A DNA stretch of 64,000 nt, taken from Asticcacaulis sp. (GTDB taxonomy: Bacteria > Pseudomonadota > Alphaproteobacteria > Caulobacterales > Caulobacteraceae). The translations under genes and the position numbers were made by a program. The notes under the pieces were generated by a model. That model was not told the origin of the DNA. It made no database searches and worked only from the letters and a program-made list of their open reading frames with translations. The stretch lies in assembly GCA_024707255.1 (NCBI GenBank), contig JANQAC010000002.1, positions 1,668,001 to 1,732,000 on the forward strand, written 5' to 3'. Shown here piece by piece: positions 47,092-56,618 of this stretch. Positions within the stretch are counted from its first letter, which is position 1. Each line of letters opens with the position of its first letter.

Positions 47092-47484
47092 ATGATGAAT
47101 TTTGAGCTTCGCTTGGAAGATATTGATCCTGAGTGGCTCATAGAAACCACTTATAAGTATGGTCCATTTTATACATGCGGTATTGGCGGTCGACAGGAAC
47201 TCTCTAGCGGGCGCTTCTACGGCGATGCTAAATATCAGTTTTGCTATTATGAACAAATCAGGGATACGGGTCCTGACGAATTCATGGTTCATATATATAA
47301 AGCCACAAGTCGACGATTTTTCGGTGATAGACCAGATATCATATCTGAAGATATTGATTATATAAAAGAAAATATCACATTCTTCTACAAGACTTTTGAT
47401 ATTTTTACGCTCGGGGAATTTGGTTTTGGGGGAAGAGCCAAAAGGTGCGCGAAGGACGTGAAATTTAATTGGGGTATCTGGTAA
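47092..47484 (+). CDS. AT-rich orphan gene, unknown function
   Basis: A 130-residue acidic, aromatic-rich protein (LEDIDPEWLIETTYKYGPFY, EDIDYIKENITFFYKTFDIF) with no signal peptide. Codon use is much more AT-rich than its neighbours smc and atp, indicating recent acquisition. GAAGGA precedes the start; ATG 47092 and 47095 are both possible. A perfect 14-bp palindrome, TTCCAAATTTGGAA (47048-47061), lies between smc and this gene. Size and composition would fit an immunity-type protein, but nothing specific supports it. Confidence 0.65.
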   Translation: MMNFELRLEDIDPEWLIETTYKYGPFYTCGIGGRQELSSGRFYGDAKYQFCYYEQIRDTGPDEFMVHIYKATSRRFFGDRPDIISEDIDYIKENITFFYKTFDIFTLGEFGFGGRAKRCAKDVKFNWGIW

Positions 47485-47746
47485 TGGGCCTGAATGCAGC
47501 TATCAATGCGTGCGTACGAAATGGGCTTATCAGTTATAAGCATCTCGGTATAACGCGCCAACTAACCTTTTCGCACCGCCAAAAATGATCTCGAAAAACC
47601 GCTGACAGCGTTGTTTTCTATTTTATTTCAAACAACTCCACTTTGTGCCGCGCAATTGCTTGACCTTTGGGTGTCTCTTGAGTAGGTTCCGCGCCGTTCT
47701 TAGCCGGAATAACGATCCCTGTTATTCTGCCTGCCAGGTGCCAAAC

Positions 47747-48042
47747 GTGACAGACGAACCACCCGATAAGTCCTCGGATCAAGACGAACTGAACGATCTT
47801 GATAAGCGGCTGAAGGCGATCGAAGCGCGCAAGCGCAAGACGCATGATGTCAGCGGCGAGGTCGGCGCTAATCAGGGCTACCAGGCCCTGGGAGAGCTGC
47901 TTGGGGGATTCTGGGCGGTCTGGGGCTTGGCTGGCTCAGCGACCAGTATCTTCACACCCGGCCGTTCGGGGTGATCATCGGCGCTATTCTGGGCATGATT
48001 GTGGCGGTCTATGCGATCGTCCGCTCAAGCCGGGATAAATAG
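47747..48042 (+). CDS. atpI: ATP synthase assembly protein AtpI/AtpZ type (frame break at 47909-47910)
   Basis: About 98 residues when joined, from GTG 47747 with AGGTG upstream. The charged N-terminus (LNDLDKRLKAIEARKRKTHD) leads to NQGYQALGELLGGF in frame 1. It continues in another frame as LGLGWLSDQYLHTRPFGVII and GAILGMIVAVYAIVRSSRDK if one T is missing at 47909-47910. The two hydrophobic segments are typical of AtpI. It is the first gene of the F0 operon. The 262-base gap before it holds no gene. Confidence 0.8.
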
Positions 48043-48102
48043 GTTACTGTTTGAATTCGCCCGCAAGGGCACATGAAATTGTCTAAAGAGGTTTTGGGGC
48101 TT

Positions 48103-48864
48103 ATGGCCGATCCGTTACACCAGTTTAAGATTGAGAAGATCGTCGAACTCCCCACCTTCCATCTCGGCGGGGTGCCGGTGGATATGTCGATCACCAATTC
48201 CGTAATGGCCATGATCATCGCCGTCGGTCTGACCTGCCTGTTCTTCCTTCTGACCACCGCCCGCGCCAGCATCATCCCCGGCCGCGGCCAGGTGATGGCG
48301 GAAGGCATTTTCGGCCTGATAGACGACATGACCGATTCGATCATCGGCCACGATGGCAAGCAGTTCCTGCCTTATGTCCTGTCGCTATTCCTCTTCATCC
48401 TGAGTTGTAACCTGCTCGGCATGTTCACCTATTTCACCGCCACCTCGCAGATCGCCGTCACCCTGACGCTCGCCGCCATGACCATCCTGCTGGTGCTGGC
48501 CGTCGGCTTCATTCGCAATGGCCTCGGCTTCTTCAAGCTGTTCGTGCCGTCGGGCGTGCCCTGGTACATCCTGGTCGTGCTGGTGCCGATCGAAGTCATC
48601 GCCTTCATCATGCGCCCCGTCACCCTGACGCTGCGGTTGTTCGGCAACATGCTCGGCGGCCACATTGTCATGAAGGTCTTCGCCGGATTTATCGTCACCG
48701 GTCTGACCCTTGGCGGCCTTGGCGCCGTAATCGGCCTCGCCTCGATGGGCACCATCGTGGCGCTCACCACCCTCGAATTCCTGGTCGCCTACCTGCAAGC
48801 CTTCGTGTTCGCGGTTTTGACCTGCGTTTATCTCAGTGACGTGGTCAATATCGGCCACCACTAG
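48103..48864 (+). CDS. atpB: F0F1 ATP synthase subunit a
   Basis: A 253-residue integral membrane subunit with five or six helices forming the proton half-channels. The essential arginine is in VTLTLRLFGNMLGGHIVMK near 190; FLVAYLQAFVFAVLTCVYL ends the protein. The start MADPLHQFKIEKIV at 48103 is typical for the family; an in-frame ATG at 48073 would add ten residues. Followed by atpE. Confidence 0.95.
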   Translation: MADPLHQFKIEKIVELPTFHLGGVPVDMSITNSVMAMIIAVGLTCLFFLLTTARASIIPGRGQVMAEGIFGLIDDMTDSIIGHDGKQFLPYVLSLFLFILSCNLLGMFTYFTATSQIAVTLTLAAMTILLVLAVGFIRNGLGFFKLFVPSGVPWYILVVLVPIEVIAFIMRPVTLTLRLFGNMLGGHIVMKVFAGFIVTGLTLGGLGAVIGLASMGTIVALTTLEFLVAYLQAFVFAVLTCVYLSDVVNIGHH

Positions 48865-48910
48865 GTTCTTCTTTCAATCTGTCCCTTTCCAAACTCGGAG
48901 TTAACACCCC

Positions 48911-49168
48911 ATGGACGTTCAATCTGCAACCCTCATCGCCGGCGGCCTCAAGTACATCGGCGCTGGCCCGGCGACCCTCGGCATGATCGGCGCCGGTATC
49001 GGCCTCGGCATCCTGTTCGGCAACTACTATGTCGGCGCCCTGCGCAATCCTTCGGCTGCCAAGACGCAACAAACCAACCTCTTCATCGGCATGGCGCTGA
49101 CCGAAGCCCTCGGCATCTTCGCCTTCGTTATCGCGCTGCTGATCCTCTTCAACGCGCCCAGCCTGTAA
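48911..49168 (+). CDS. atpE: F0F1 ATP synthase subunit c
   Basis: An 85-residue hairpin of two membrane helices, forming the rotor ring. Helix 1 has the glycine pattern [20 protein letters not shown] and the polar loop [10 protein letters not shown]. Helix 2 carries the proton-binding glutamate in [20 protein letters not shown]. Confidence 0.96.
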   Translation: MDVQSATLIAGGLKYIGAGPATLGMIGAGIGLGILFGNYYVGALRNPSAAKTQQTNLFIGMALTEALGIFAFVIALLILFNAPSL

Positions 49169-49230
49169 ATTGAACACTTGCTGCCGGCGCGGGCTCTTCT
49201 GCGCCGGTCACAGGTTTTCAGGAATAAGAT

Positions 49231-49911
49231 ATGACAACCGCTCCCTCACCAGAGGCCACCTTATCTGCTGACGACGCCTCCGGCGCTTCGTTCTCGGCCA
49301 CGCCGAGCGTGACCACGGTTGCCACCCTGGTCCGAGGTCAGGCTGTTGCCGAAAGCCAGCTTCCCGCCCATGACGCCCACGCAACAACCGAAACGGTTGG
49401 CGCCGAAGGCCAGCATGAGGCCAAGGAAGGCGGCCTGCCGCAGTTGAATACCGACCACTGGGCCGGCCAGATGATCTGGCTCGTGGTGATCTTCCTCGTC
49501 TTCCTGACGCTGATGGCGAAGGTCTTCGTGCCGCGCCTGCGCACGGTCATCGACACGCGCGGCGCCACCATCGCCGAAGACTTGGCCAATGCCCGCGCCA
49601 ACCGCGACGAGGCCGAGGCCCAGGCGAAGCAGGCCGCCGCCGAGACCGCCGAAGCCCATGCCGCGGCCCGCAAGCTGGCGGCCGAGGCCCTGGCCCGTTC
49701 TAACGCCGAAGTGGCTGCCGCCACCGCCGCCGAGGACGAAAAGCTCGGCAAGCGCCTGGCGGAAGCCGAAGCCCGCATCCGTGCGCAGCGTGACGAGGCC
49801 ATGGGCCATGTCAGCGACATCGCTCAGGAAACGGCGTCGCTTCTGGTTCAAAAACTGACCGGCAAGGCGGCCACCGCCGCCGCGCTCAAATCAGCGCTCG
49901 GAAAGGTCTAG
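49231..49911 (+). CDS. F0F1 ATP synthase subunit b'
   Basis: A 226-residue peripheral-stalk subunit. The membrane anchor (MIWLVVIFLVFLTLMAKVFV) lies near residue 85, followed by a long Ala/Glu/Lys coiled coil (NARANRDEAEAQAKQAAAET). About 75 residues precede the anchor, rich in Thr, Ser, Ala and His, longer than usual for b'. CAGGAATAAG precedes the ATG. Its gene is four bases before that of subunit b. Confidence 0.92.
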   Translation: MTTAPSPEATLSADDASGASFSATPSVTTVATLVRGQAVAESQLPAHDAHATTETVGAEGQHEAKEGGLPQLNTDHWAGQMIWLVVIFLVFLTLMAKVFVPRLRTVIDTRGATIAEDLANARANRDEAEAQAKQAAAETAEAHAAARKLAAEALARSNAEVAAATAAEDEKLGKRLAEAEARIRAQRDEAMGHVSDIAQETASLLVQKLTGKAATAAALKSALGKV

Positions 49912-49915
49912 GATC

Positions 49916-50408
49916 ATGGAAATGCTTACCGAAGCCGAATTCTGGGTCCGCGCCGCCCTGGTCATCTTCTTCCTCATCCTGTTCGTCACCAAGGTGCCGG
50001 GCAAGCTGTGGACGTCGCTGGGCGATACCGGCAAGGCCGTTCGCGCCGAACTGGACGAGGCCGTCCGCATCCGCCAGGAAGCGACCGATCTGCTCAACAG
50101 CATCAAGGCGCAGCGCCCTGGCTTCCGAAGCCAAGGCCCGCGAACTGATTGCCTTTGCCGAGGAAGAAGCGGCTCGCATGGCTGCTGAAGCCCGCGTGAA
50201 GCTGGAAGAGACCATCAAGCGCCGCGAGGCCCTGGCCGAACGCAAGATCGCACAGGCCGAAGCCAACGCCACGGCCGACGTCAAGTCCGCCGCCGCCGAT
50301 CTGGCCGCGCAACTGGCCGAGCAGATCCTGCTCGATCAGGTCGCCAAGGCCAAGACCGATACGCAGGTCGACAAAGCCATCGGCCAGCTCGAAGGCCGCT
50401 TTAACTAG
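49916..50408 (+). CDS. atpF: F0F1 ATP synthase subunit b (frame break near 50111-50118)
   Basis: About 163 residues when joined. The N-terminal anchor is AEFWVRAALVIFFLILFVTK, followed by VRAELDEAVRIRQEATDLLN. After LNSIKAQ the frame shifts: the continuation ALASEAKARELIAFAEEEAA and RVKLEETIKRREALAERKIA lies one frame over, ending in AAQLAEQILLDQ. One surplus base in CAGCGCCCTG explains it. An essential stalk subunit, so sequence error is likely. Confidence 0.9.
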
Positions 50409-50472
50409 AAGGGCCACAGGCCCTTCACCCATAACTCGACAGCGCTTGCTGCGAGGATAGGGTTAAATGTTC

Positions 50473-50504
50473 AAGGCCCGGAACTTAAGGTTCCGGGCCT
50501 TTTT
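50473..50504. terminator. Shared bidirectional terminator (atp operon / CDF gene)
   Basis: AAGGCCCGGAAC pairs with GTTCCGGGCCTT around a short loop, with T5 on the plus strand. The convergent CDF transporter gene ends inside the hairpin: its last codons (about 50485-50504) are part of the stem. Confidence 0.88.
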
Positions 50505-51436
50505 CTATGCGCGCTATGGCCGCCTGGTATATCTGCGGCGTCTGTGGCTTGACGAATAAGGAGCTAATCTCCGGATAGGTCTTGCGGATGGCCGCTTCCA
50601 TATCCGCGACAAGACGTTCCACCTGGGTGATTGTCAGGCCGTCCTCGAACTCCAGGCTGAGCGCCGCCACCACCTCCATGGGCGCCATGTGAGTGGTCAG
50701 CAGGCCATTGACCCGCAGGACGCCATCCATGCCTTCGACAAGGCGGATAATACCCTTCTGCATAGCTGGATCGGCACGCTCACCAATCAGCAGATCCTTG
50801 CTTTCTTTGGCGAGGAAAATGGCCACAGCCGCCAGCACCAGGCCAATGAGCAGCGAACCTATTCCGTCGAAGCGCGGCTCGTGGAAGGTCACCGAAGCCC
50901 ATGTGGCGGCCAGCGCAATCAGGATGCCCAACATGGCCGCGCTGTCCTCCAGCAGGACCATGAATTTCGGCGGATCCTTGCTGTTGATAATGGCCTTAAG
51001 ATAGCTCTGGTCGCCCTTATCCGCCCGCACGGACCGGACAGCCACCCACCATGAGCCGCCTTCGAATACCAAAGACAGTCCGAGCACAATATAGTTGATT
51101 ACTGGCCGCTCCATAGGTTCCGGATTTTGCAGGTGGACAATGCCTTCGTAAAAAGACACCCCCTGCCCCGACCGCAAAGATTAGCAGGGCGACGACAAAG
51201 CTCCAGAAGTACAGCTCACGGCCATATCCCAGCGGATGGGCCTCGTCCGGCTTGCGCCGCGAGCGATGCATCCCGTACAGCAGCAGCACCTCATTGCCGG
51301 TATCGACAAAGCTGTGAATCGCCTCGGAGAGCATGGCCGAAGATCCGGTCATGGCCGCCGCTACCGCCTTGGTGACGGCCACCAGGATATTGCCGATTAG
51401 GGCGGCGAATACGACCTTGTTTGATTCGGATGCCAT
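50485..51436 (-). CDS. Cation diffusion facilitator transporter (frame break at 51159-51163)
   Basis: About 316 residues when joined. The N-terminal half has helices with AMTGSSAMLSEAIHSFVDTG (metal-site HxxxD), HRSRRKPDEAHPLGYGRELY and FWSFVVALLIFAVGAG. The second half continues VSFYEGIVHLQNPEPMERPV, a second membrane metal site near LEDSAAMLGILIALAATWAS, and a cytoplasmic C-terminal domain. The minus-strand G5 run (51159-51163) would be G4 in one frame. Exports divalent metal such as zinc; specificity not assigned. Confidence 0.87.
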
Positions 51437-51498
51437 ACCGTCTCCGTGGGTGGAGCTTTCGGCGTAAGGCCTCTGACGTAAGGATTCAATGAGACAGC

Positions 51499-51529
51499 AA
51501 AAAGCCCTCCGGCGAGCGGAGGGCTTTCA
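51499..51529 (-). terminator. Rho-independent terminator
   Basis: AAAGCCCTCCG pairs with CGGAGGGCTTT around GCGAG; on the minus strand it is followed by TTTTT. It ends the gene at 51545-51994. Confidence 0.85.
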
Positions 51530-51544
51530 AATCATTTGCTGTTT

Positions 51545-51994
51545 TTAGACCGTCCGCGGCTTGCGGAGAAATCGGCGGCGGATGCCGACCAACTGACCGC
51601 GCCCCCTCAGGATCAACCGCTCGAACTTGAGCACCTGCTGCCAGAAGATCGAAACCACCTGCGGATTGCGGCGCAGCAGCTTGCGCAACGGCATAACCCA
51701 GTTGGGGTGACGGCGCTTGAGATGGATGAACTGGCGGCGTGCCCAGAAGGCATTGCGCAGGATCATGATCAGGCCGACGAGGATCAGGAAATAGTGACCG
51801 GGAATGATGATCAGCAGGAAGCCCGCCGCCAGGAAGACAAAGCCGAGCGCAATCATGATCCAGCCCAGCGCCTTCTTCGAGAAGCGCTTGGCGGCCCGCT
51901 TCACCGAGCGCGCCTTCGCCTTCCAGTCACGTGGAGCGGATTTGGCGGGGACCAATGATTTATAGGGCGCGGGCGCGCCATTTTCACTCGACAT
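51545..51994 (-). CDS. Small membrane protein, PGPGW-like (paralogue A)
   Basis: A 149-residue protein with a basic N-terminal region (KAKARSVKRAAKRFSKKALG) and two hydrophobic helices (IMIALGFVFLAAGFLLIIIP, HYFLILVGLIMILRNAF). A basic helix with RRHPNWVMPLRKLLRRNP follows. Layout and spacing match paralogues B and C downstream. The family is unknown in function. Confidence 0.72.
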   Translation of the reverse strand: MSSENGAPAPYKSLVPAKSAPRDWKAKARSVKRAAKRFSKKALGWIMIALGFVFLAAGFLLIIIPGHYFLILVGLIMILRNAFWARRQFIHLKRRHPNWVMPLRKLLRRNPQVVSIFWQQVLKFERLILRGRGQLVGIRRRFLRKPRTV

Positions 51995-52159
51995 TTTGCT
52001 TATCTGGACGCCTTGTCACGCCCCATCAACTCTAAATTTTTTGCGACGCAACATAGCGTCCTTGGCCTCATATGGAGAGGCAATACGGCAATGTAAAGGC
52101 TCGTCCTGAATATCCGGTGAATGTGGAGAAAAATTAATTTCCCCTGCGTTATCCGGGCA

Positions 52160-52543
52160 TCAGGCCGCGTCCTCTGAAGCGCGTGCAGGCCGTTTCCTGA
52201 ATACCGATTTCACGCCCTGCTTTACGCCCTGACGCGAACTCTGCATGAAGCGAAAACGGCGGGGCATCAGTCCGCGCTCAACGCGCAACCCCTGCAGCCA
52301 GACCAGCGAAATCACCTTGGCGCCGGGCCGCAGCATGGCCCGAACCGGACCCAGCCAGCGCGGATGCGCCCTGACTTGGCGCATGAACTGACGCTTGATC
52401 CACATCGAACTGCGCAGCAGGAGGATCAGACCAAACAGCACGAACGGCACGCCCACCGGCCCCGGCAGGGGCGCCAGGACAACCCCGAAAGCCATCAGCA
52501 CCATGCCGGCCAGGCTCATGAGCAGTTTTAGCAGTATCGCCAT
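52160..52543 (-). CDS. Small membrane protein, PGPGW-like (paralogue B)
   Basis: A 127-residue protein. Two helices bracket the loop PLPGPVGVPF (GMVLMAFGVVLAPLPGPVGV, LFGLILLLRSSMWIKRQFMR). The amphipathic segment VRAHPRWLGPVRAMLRPGAK follows, then a basic tail (RQGVKQGVKSVFRKRPARAS). Nearly the same plan as paralogue C. Confidence 0.75.
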   Translation of the reverse strand: MAILLKLLMSLAGMVLMAFGVVLAPLPGPVGVPFVLFGLILLLRSSMWIKRQFMRQVRAHPRWLGPVRAMLRPGAKVISLVWLQGLRVERGLMPRRFRFMQSSRQGVKQGVKSVFRKRPARASEDAA

Positions 52544-52698
52544 TTTTCTCGTTCAGGCGCTTTCCGGAATGAAACGCGCCCGCCTTTGTTTGTGCCACAT
52601 ATTATTGGCCGCCTGAGGGCGACCTTGGCACCTATATAGGGAGACTGAGATCAAGAAACGATGCGACGACCTGCCACAGATCGTTATTTGGCCATCAC

Positions 52699-53103
52699 TT
52701 AATATGACAGCAGTTTGCGCGGCTTGTGAGCCGGCGCGGCGGCGGGCTTTGGACGCGGGCGGCGATTGCGCAGGATCGCCTTCAGGTCGTGACGGAAGCG
52801 ATAGAGAAAGCGTCGCTCCTTGGGCAGAACACGGCGTTCGAGACGCAGGGCCTGAAGCCACAGCATAGCAACCACCTTGGCGCCCGGCCGCAACATGGCG
52901 CGCAACGGCCCCAGGAGCTTCGGATGGGCGTGGACGAGTTTGACAAACAGCCGCTTCACCCACATCGAGCTTCTCAGCAGGATAATCAGGCCCAGCAGGA
53001 TGATGGGCACGCCAAACGGCCCCGGCAACGGCGTGATTACCACCCCGACCGCCATCAGCACCACACCCAGCACTGTCATCAGCAATTTGAAGAACACTGT
53101 CAT
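52699..53103 (-). CDS. Small membrane protein, PGPGW-like (paralogue C)
   Basis: A 134-residue protein from ATG 53103. Helices and loop read LGVVLMAVGVVITPLPGPFG and PIILLGLIILLRSSMWVKRL. The segment HAHPKLLGPLRAMLRPGAKV matches paralogue B. The basic, proline-rich tail ends KPRKLLSY. An inverted pair (GATGGGATGGAC / GTCCATCCCATC, 53112-53144) lies just upstream. Confidence 0.75.
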   Translation of the reverse strand: MTVFFKLLMTVLGVVLMAVGVVITPLPGPFGVPIILLGLIILLRSSMWVKRLFVKLVHAHPKLLGPLRAMLRPGAKVVAMLWLQALRLERRVLPKERRFLYRFRHDLKAILRNRRPRPKPAAAPAHKPRKLLSY

Positions 53104-53182
53104 GATTTGAAGATGGGATGGACCTCGTCGGAAGTCCATCCCATCTTCGTCTTTCACGCGATAAAAAGTGGTTAGCCGGCCG

Positions 53183-54721
53183 TTAAGTGTAGCTTAAGCG
53201 CGGCGCGCGGGCGGCGCGGGTCTCATCCAGGCGCTTGGCAGGGGCCAGATAGGGCGCGCCCTTGAAGCGGGCCACGTCGCCGGCTTTCGCCGCTTCGGCC
53301 AGGGCGCGCAGCACAGCGATGAAGCCGTCCAGTTCGTCCTTCGATTCGGTTTCGGTCGGCTCGATCAGCATGGCGCCATGGACGACCAGCGGGAAGTACA
53401 TGGTCATCGGGTGGAAGCCCTCGTCGATCATCGCCTTGGCGAAATCAAGCGTGGTCACGCCGGTGCCTTCCAGCCGAGAATCATCAAACAGAGCTTCGTG
53501 CATACACGGCCCTTCCGGGAACGGCACGCTCATCAGATCCTGCAAGCTGGCCTTGATATAGTTGGCGTTCAGCACGGCATCCTCGGCGACCTGACGCAGG
53601 CCATCAGAGCCGTGGCTGAGCATATAGGTCAGGGCGCGGATGAACATGCCCATCTGGCCGTGGAAGGCGCACATGCGGCCGAAATTGGCGGCGGAACTGC
53701 CTTCATCATGCTCGACCAGATTGAAACCCGAGCCATTGGAAACTACCCACGGCTTGGGCGCGTAAGGCGCCAGCGCTTCCGACAGCACTACCGGACCGGC
53801 GCCCGGACCGCCGCCGCCATGCGGCGTCGAAAAGGTCTTGTGCAGGTTGATGTGCATGGCATCGACGCCGAGATCGCCCGGACGGACGCGGCCGACGATG
53901 GCGTTGAAATTGGCGCCGTCGCAGTAAAAATAGGCGCCGGCCTCGTGGGTAACGCGGGCGATCTCGACGATATCACGCTCGAACAGGCCGCAGGTGTTCG
54001 GGTTGGTCACCATGATGGCGGCGACGTCCGGACCGAGCTTCGCGGCCAGATCCGCCACATCGACGCGGCCGTCAGCCGTCTGGGCCACTTCCTTCACGGT
54101 GTAGCCGACAAAGGCCGCGGTGGCCGGGTTGGTACCGTGGGCCGAGGTCGGGACCAGCACGGTGCGGCGATGGCCCTGCCCCTTGGCCTCGTGGGCCGCC
54201 TTGATGGCCAGCAGGCCGCACAGTTCGCCGTGCGCGCCGGCTTTCGGCGTGATGGCGACGGCCGGCATGCCGGTCAGAGTTTTCAGCCAATGAGCCAGCG
54301 TATCCATCAGGGCCAGCGCGCCCTGCACGGTCGAAACCGGCTGCAGCGGGTGGATGTCACCGAGGCCAGCCACTCGCGCCATCTTCTCGTTGAGGCGCGG
54401 ATTGTGCTTCATGGTGCAGGAACCGAGCGGATAGAGCGCCAGGTCGATGGCGTGGTTCTTCTGCGACAGACGCACATAGTGGCGCATGGCTTCCGGCTCG
54501 GTCAGGCCCGGCAGGGAGAGATCGTCACGCAGCAGGCCATCGAGGTCGGTCGCGTTGACCTCGATATCGGCGAAGTCGACGCCGGTGCGGCTGTAGTCGT
54601 CTTTTTCAAAAATGAGCTTTTCGGATTGCAGCAGGCCCTTGCCACCGAGCAGGGTCTTGAACGAGGTGGCCTCAACCGTGATTTCGGGGGCCGAAGGACG
54701 ACCAACATTATTCATGCTCAT
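53183..54721 (-). CDS. gcvPB: Glycine dehydrogenase (decarboxylating) subunit 2
   Basis: A 512-residue PLP enzyme subunit, half of the split P-protein. The PLP-lysine motif is [20 protein letters not shown] near 270. The N-terminal [20 protein letters not shown] and [20 protein letters not shown] are typical. Its ATG overlaps the gcvPA stop (ATGA), indicating coupled translation for 1:1 subunits. Confidence 0.96.
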   Translation of the reverse strand: MSMNNVGRPSAPEITVEATSFKTLLGGKGLLQSEKLIFEKDDYSRTGVDFADIEVNATDLDGLLRDDLSLPGLTEPEAMRHYVRLSQKNHAIDLALYPLGSCTMKHNPRLNEKMARVAGLGDIHPLQPVSTVQGALALMDTLAHWLKTLTGMPAVAITPKAGAHGELCGLLAIKAAHEAKGQGHRRTVLVPTSAHGTNPATAAFVGYTVKEVAQTADGRVDVADLAAKLGPDVAAIMVTNPNTCGLFERDIVEIARVTHEAGAYFYCDGANFNAIVGRVRPGDLGVDAMHINLHKTFSTPHGGGGPGAGPVVLSEALAPYAPKPWVVSNGSGFNLVEHDEGSSAANFGRMCAFHGQMGMFIRALTYMLSHGSDGLRQVAEDAVLNANYIKASLQDLMSVPFPEGPCMHEALFDDSRLEGTGVTTLDFAKAMIDEGFHPMTMYFPLVVHGAMLIEPTETESKDELDGFIAVLRALAEAAKAGDVARFKGAPYLAPAKRLDETRAARAPRLSYT

Positions 54722-56058
54722 TGGGCGACCTCCTTAAGCGTGGCGACAAGGGTAGCGATATCGGCGTCCGAGACGGTTTCGGTAACCGCGACGATCAGGT
54801 GGTTTTCGAAGCCCGGCGCGTTTTGCAGGCGGGCGAACGGCACGCCACCGAGGACGTTTTTCGCCGCCAGGGCTTCCACAACTGCGATGGCCGGCTTGGC
54901 CAGCTTGACGGTGAATTCGTTGAAGAAACGCGGGGTGACGATGTCAAAACCGGCGGTCGCCAGTTGATCCTTCAGGGCGTGGGCCTTGGCGTAGTTGATC
55001 TTGGCGACGCGCTTCAGGCCGGTCTGGCCCAGCAGGCTCATGTGGATGCTGAACGCCAGCGCGCAAAGCCCTGAATTTGTGCAGATATTCGAGGTCGCCT
55101 TGTCGCGGCGGATATGCTGCTCGCGGGTGGAAAGCGTCAGCACGAAACCGCGCTCGCCATCGGCATCGACAGTCTCGCCACACAGACGGCCGGGCAACTG
55201 ACGCAGGTATTTTTCCTTGGCGGCAAAAAGCCCGACATAGGGACCGCCGTAGGACAACGGCACACCGATCGACTGGCCTTCAACGGCCACGACATCGGCG
55301 CCCATTTCACCGGGCGATTTCAACAAGCCGAGCGACATGGCTTCGGTGATAACCACGATCAGCAGGGCGCCGGCGGCTTGGGCGGCCTTGGCGATCTCGG
55401 TGACGTCCGTAGCCGTACCAAAGACGTTCGGGGTCTGAACGACGACGCAGGCGGTGTTGGCGTCGATATGTTGCAGCACGTCGGCTTCGTTATCGACAGC
55501 GACGGCGCAGGCTTCGGTCTCGATCCCGACGGCATGGGCCAGGGTCTCGACCGTTTCGCGGTAGTGCGGATGCAGGCCGCCAGAGAGTACGGCCTTGTTG
55601 CGCTTGGTCACGCGGGTCGCCATCAGCACACCTTCGGCGGCGGCGGTCGAGCCGTCATAGAGCGAGGCGTTGGCCACCGGCATACCGGTCAGGCGGGCGA
55701 CCTGGGATTGAAACTCGAACAGGACCTGGAGCGTACCCTGCGCAATTTCCGGTTGGTAAGGCGTATAGCTGGTCAGGAATTCCGAGCGCTGGATGATGTG
55801 ATCGACCGTCGCCGGGATATGGTGGCGATAAGCGCCGGCGCCGACAAAGAACGGCACCTTGGCAGGGCTGACGTTCCGGGCGGCGAAGGCGTTCAGTTGC
55901 GCCTCGACTTCCAGTTCACCGGCGAAGGCCGGCAGGTCAACCGTGCCCGTGCGGCGGGCCGATTCCGGCACATCAACAAACAGGGCATCGATCGAATCGA
56001 CACCGATTTTTTCCAACATGGCGGCGCGGTCGCCGTTGCTCAGGGGGAGATATCTCAT
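54718..56058 (-). CDS. gcvPA: Glycine dehydrogenase (decarboxylating) subunit 1
   Basis: A 446-residue partner of gcvPB, from ATG 56058 ([20 protein letters not shown]). Family segments: [20 protein letters not shown] near 65, [22 protein letters not shown] [20 protein letters not shown] near 90, and [20 protein letters not shown] near 125. Decarboxylates glycine and passes the aminomethyl group to lipoyl-GcvH. It is separated from gcvH by a repeat element. Confidence 0.96.
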   Translation of the reverse strand: MRYLPLSNGDRAAMLEKIGVDSIDALFVDVPESARRTGTVDLPAFAGELEVEAQLNAFAARNVSPAKVPFFVGAGAYRHHIPATVDHIIQRSEFLTSYTPYQPEIAQGTLQVLFEFQSQVARLTGMPVANASLYDGSTAAAEGVLMATRVTKRNKAVLSGGLHPHYRETVETLAHAVGIETEACAVAVDNEADVLQHIDANTACVVVQTPNVFGTATDVTEIAKAAQAAGALLIVVITEAMSLGLLKSPGEMGADVVAVEGQSIGVPLSYGGPYVGLFAAKEKYLRQLPGRLCGETVDADGERGFVLTLSTREQHIRRDKATSNICTNSGLCALAFSIHMSLLGQTGLKRVAKINYAKAHALKDQLATAGFDIVTPRFFNEFTVKLAKPAIAVVEALAAKNVLGGVPFARLQNAPGFENHLIVAVTETVSDADIATLVATLKEVAQ

Positions 56059-56120
56059 GGTTTTACTTTTCCAGACCAACACAGCGGCCCCCTCCACCAT
56101 CGCACGGGCGACCCCGTTCG

Positions 56121-56234
56121 TGGTCCCCCTCCCCCGCTTCGCCAACGGCTTGCAAGGGAGGAGAAGGAGGCTCTTATTTTTCTCCTCCCTTGCGTTAGCG
56201 GGGGAGGTGGCGGGCGAAGTCCCGCCGGAGGGGG
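56121..56234. repeat. GC-rich palindromic repeat inside the gcv operon
   Basis: CTCCCCCGCT...GCAAGGGAGGAGAA (56129-56165) is mirrored by TTCTCCTCCCTTGC...AGCGGGGGAG (56180-56206). Flanking GGTCCCCCT and GGAGGGGG resemble the element at 5686-5839. It could form a strong hairpin between gcvH and gcvPA in the mRNA. Confidence 0.65.
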
Positions 56235-56248
56235 CAAAACGCCGTAAA

Positions 56249-56614
56249 TTACAGCGTCGCTAAATAGGCTTCGTAGGCTGCGCGATCCATCAGCGCGTCC
56301 AGTTCCGAGGCATCGGCCAGCCTGATCTTGGCGATCCAGCCACCGGCTTCCGGCACGGCATTGATGGTTTCCGGCGCACCGGATAGCTCGGTATTGACTT
56401 CGATCACTTCGCCCGATACCGGCGCATAAACGTCCGACGCCGCCTTGACGCTTTCGACAACGGCGAAGCTGTCGCCGGTCTTCAGCACCTTGCCGACCTC
56501 TGGTACTTCGACGAATACGACGTCGCCCAGGGCCTCGGCGGCATAGGCAGTGATACCGACAAAGGCTTCATTGCCGGTAATGTTGACCCATTCGTGGTCC
56601 TTGGTGAACTTCAT
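56249..56614 (-). CDS. gcvH: Glycine cleavage system H protein
   Basis: A 121-residue lipoyl carrier from ATG 56614 ([12 protein letters not shown]). The lipoylated lysine is in the [20 protein letters not shown] motif near 60. It shuttles the aminomethyl and reduced lipoyl intermediates among P, T and L proteins. Located four bases from the gcvT stop. Confidence 0.96.
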   Translation of the reverse strand: MKFTKDHEWVNITGNEAFVGITAYAAEALGDVVFVEVPEVGKVLKTGDSFAVVESVKAASDVYAPVSGEVIEVNTELSGAPETINAVPEAGGWIAKIRLADASELDALMDRAAYEAYLATL

Positions 56615-56618
56615 GATC

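Noticed and set aside
53378..54967. Long open frame opposite gcvPB and part of gcvPA
   Set aside because: Shadow of the glycine dehydrogenase genes; no motif and no ribosome site.
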